The position numbers were made by a program, and so were the translations under genes. 36,789 bases of DNA from an uncultured Pseudomonadota bacterium (lineage in GTDB: Bacteria > Myxococcota_A > UBA796 > UBA9615), in the NCBI GenBank assembly GCA_937891735.1, contig CALAGR010000512.1, positions 1 to 36,789 of the forward strand. Reading direction: 5' to 3'. How positions within the stretch are numbered: position 1 is the first letter of the stretch; every line of letters begins with the position of its first letter. Under the pieces are notes generated by a model. It ran no database searches. It was not told where the DNA came from and saw only the letters and a list, made by a program, of their open reading frames with translations. Positions 36,129 to 36,789 of this stretch are shown piece after piece.

Positions 36129-36789
36129 GCCAGCTCGTCAGGGCCCTCCGCGGGGCCCTGCGGGCGCTGGACGAGTCACCGAGCGACGCCCGCCGGCTGC
36201 TGGATGCGGTGGGGCCGCGGCTGCACCGGGCGGGACCCGCAGCCCGCATCGCGGCAGGCCTGATCGCCTTCGACGCCCGCCGGTACGACGAGGCGCTGGG
36301 CTGGGTGGAGGAGGCGGCGACGGACCCGAGCCCCCTCGGCGCGAGCGCCCTGAGCCAGGCCGCGGCGCTCGCCCGCCAGCTGGGGTGGAACCACCGGGCG
36401 ATCCGGCTGCTGCGCCAACGCCTCGAGCTGGACCCCACCCACCGGGGCACGCGGCTGCGGCTCGGATCGATCTTCGCCCTGAACCGCAACCATGAGGACG
36501 CGGCGCTGGTGCTCGGGCAGGGACCGGTGAACAGCGACGGGGCCCGGCTGCGGGCGGAGATGCTCGTGGCGCTGAACAGCGCGGACGCCGACGCTGCGCT
36601 GACGACCTGGGAGCGCGGCCTCCGGTTCCTGGAGCCCGACAGCGCGACGCACCTGGCCTCCCTGCGGGGCCGGCTGGATGGTCCCGAGGCGGCGCTGGCG
36701 GTGCTCGCGCGGACCGAGGCGACCCCGGAGGTGCTGGCCCAGCAGGCCCTGTACCTGCTCCGGGCCGGGCGCTACGCCGACGCCGCGAG
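36125..36789 (+). CDS. TPR-like protein, truncated by the right window edge
   Basis: GTG 36125 overlaps the receptor stop (GTGA). The frame stays open to the edge: VSQLVRALRGALRALDESPSDARRLLDAVGPRLHRAGPAARIAAGLIAFDARRYDEALGWVEEA... Confidence 0.82.
   Translation, partial: MSQLVRALRGALRALDESPSDARRLLDAVGPRLHRAGPAARIAAGLIAFDARRYDEALGWVEEAATDPSPLGASALSQAAALARQLGWNHRAIRLLRQRLELDPTHRGTRLRLGSIFALNRNHEDAALVLGQGPVNSDGARLRAEMLVALNSADADAALTTWERGLRFLEPDSATHLASLRGRLDGPEAALAVLARTEATPEVLAQQALYLLRAGRYADAA

Noticed and set aside
1-36789. CRISPR arrays, tRNA/rRNA genes, prophage or secondary-metabolite modules
   Set aside because: No regularly spaced repeats, cloverleaf/CCA patterns, phage structural motifs or KS/condensation motifs were seen in the sequence or translations; a tool-based scan was not possible.

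Overview
High-GC, densely coded bacterial chromosome segment. The protein content (FHA- and GAF-type sigma54 activators, a hybrid kinase, an ElbD-like lipid megaenzyme) suggests Myxococcota or a related deltaproteobacterial lineage; this is inference. Bases 1-6220 look accessory: a left-truncated AgmX-like protein, an SprT-like metalloprotease, a PcfJ-like protein, a tandem winged-helix protein and an orphan, with a long near-perfect palindrome at 1581-1635. This block ends at a GH15-like gene whose C-terminal half is missing at 6223. From about 7.7 kb rightward the window holds a ferredoxin-NADP reductase, a ~1587-aa multidomain enzyme (acyl reductase / AMP ligase / ACP / PlsC / SCP2-like; ElbD-type) translationally coupled to an SDR, an MBL hydrolase, TPR and lipoprotein genes, and AlkD. 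A regulatory hub spans about 20.4-27.4 kb: a GAF-sigma54 activator, a perfect -24/-12 promoter driving a 64-aa protein, a GGDEF cyclase, a divergent RelA/SpoT-fold protein, a sigma70-family factor with a palindromic operator in its promoter spacer, and an FHA-sigma54 activator. Next come a LAS-type peptidase and a four-gene run encoding a REC-PAS-HK-REC hybrid kinase, an HTH-REC regulator, an orphan H-box (DHp-like) protein and an AckA-PduL fusion. A TonB-dependent receptor and a TPR gene cut by the right edge finish the window. The main candidates for something new are the divergent RelA/SpoT-like protein within the hub (22-27.4 kb) and the phosphorelay/acetyl-phosphate operon (28.7-33.8 kb). 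No tRNA, rRNA, CRISPR array or intact transposase was recognised.
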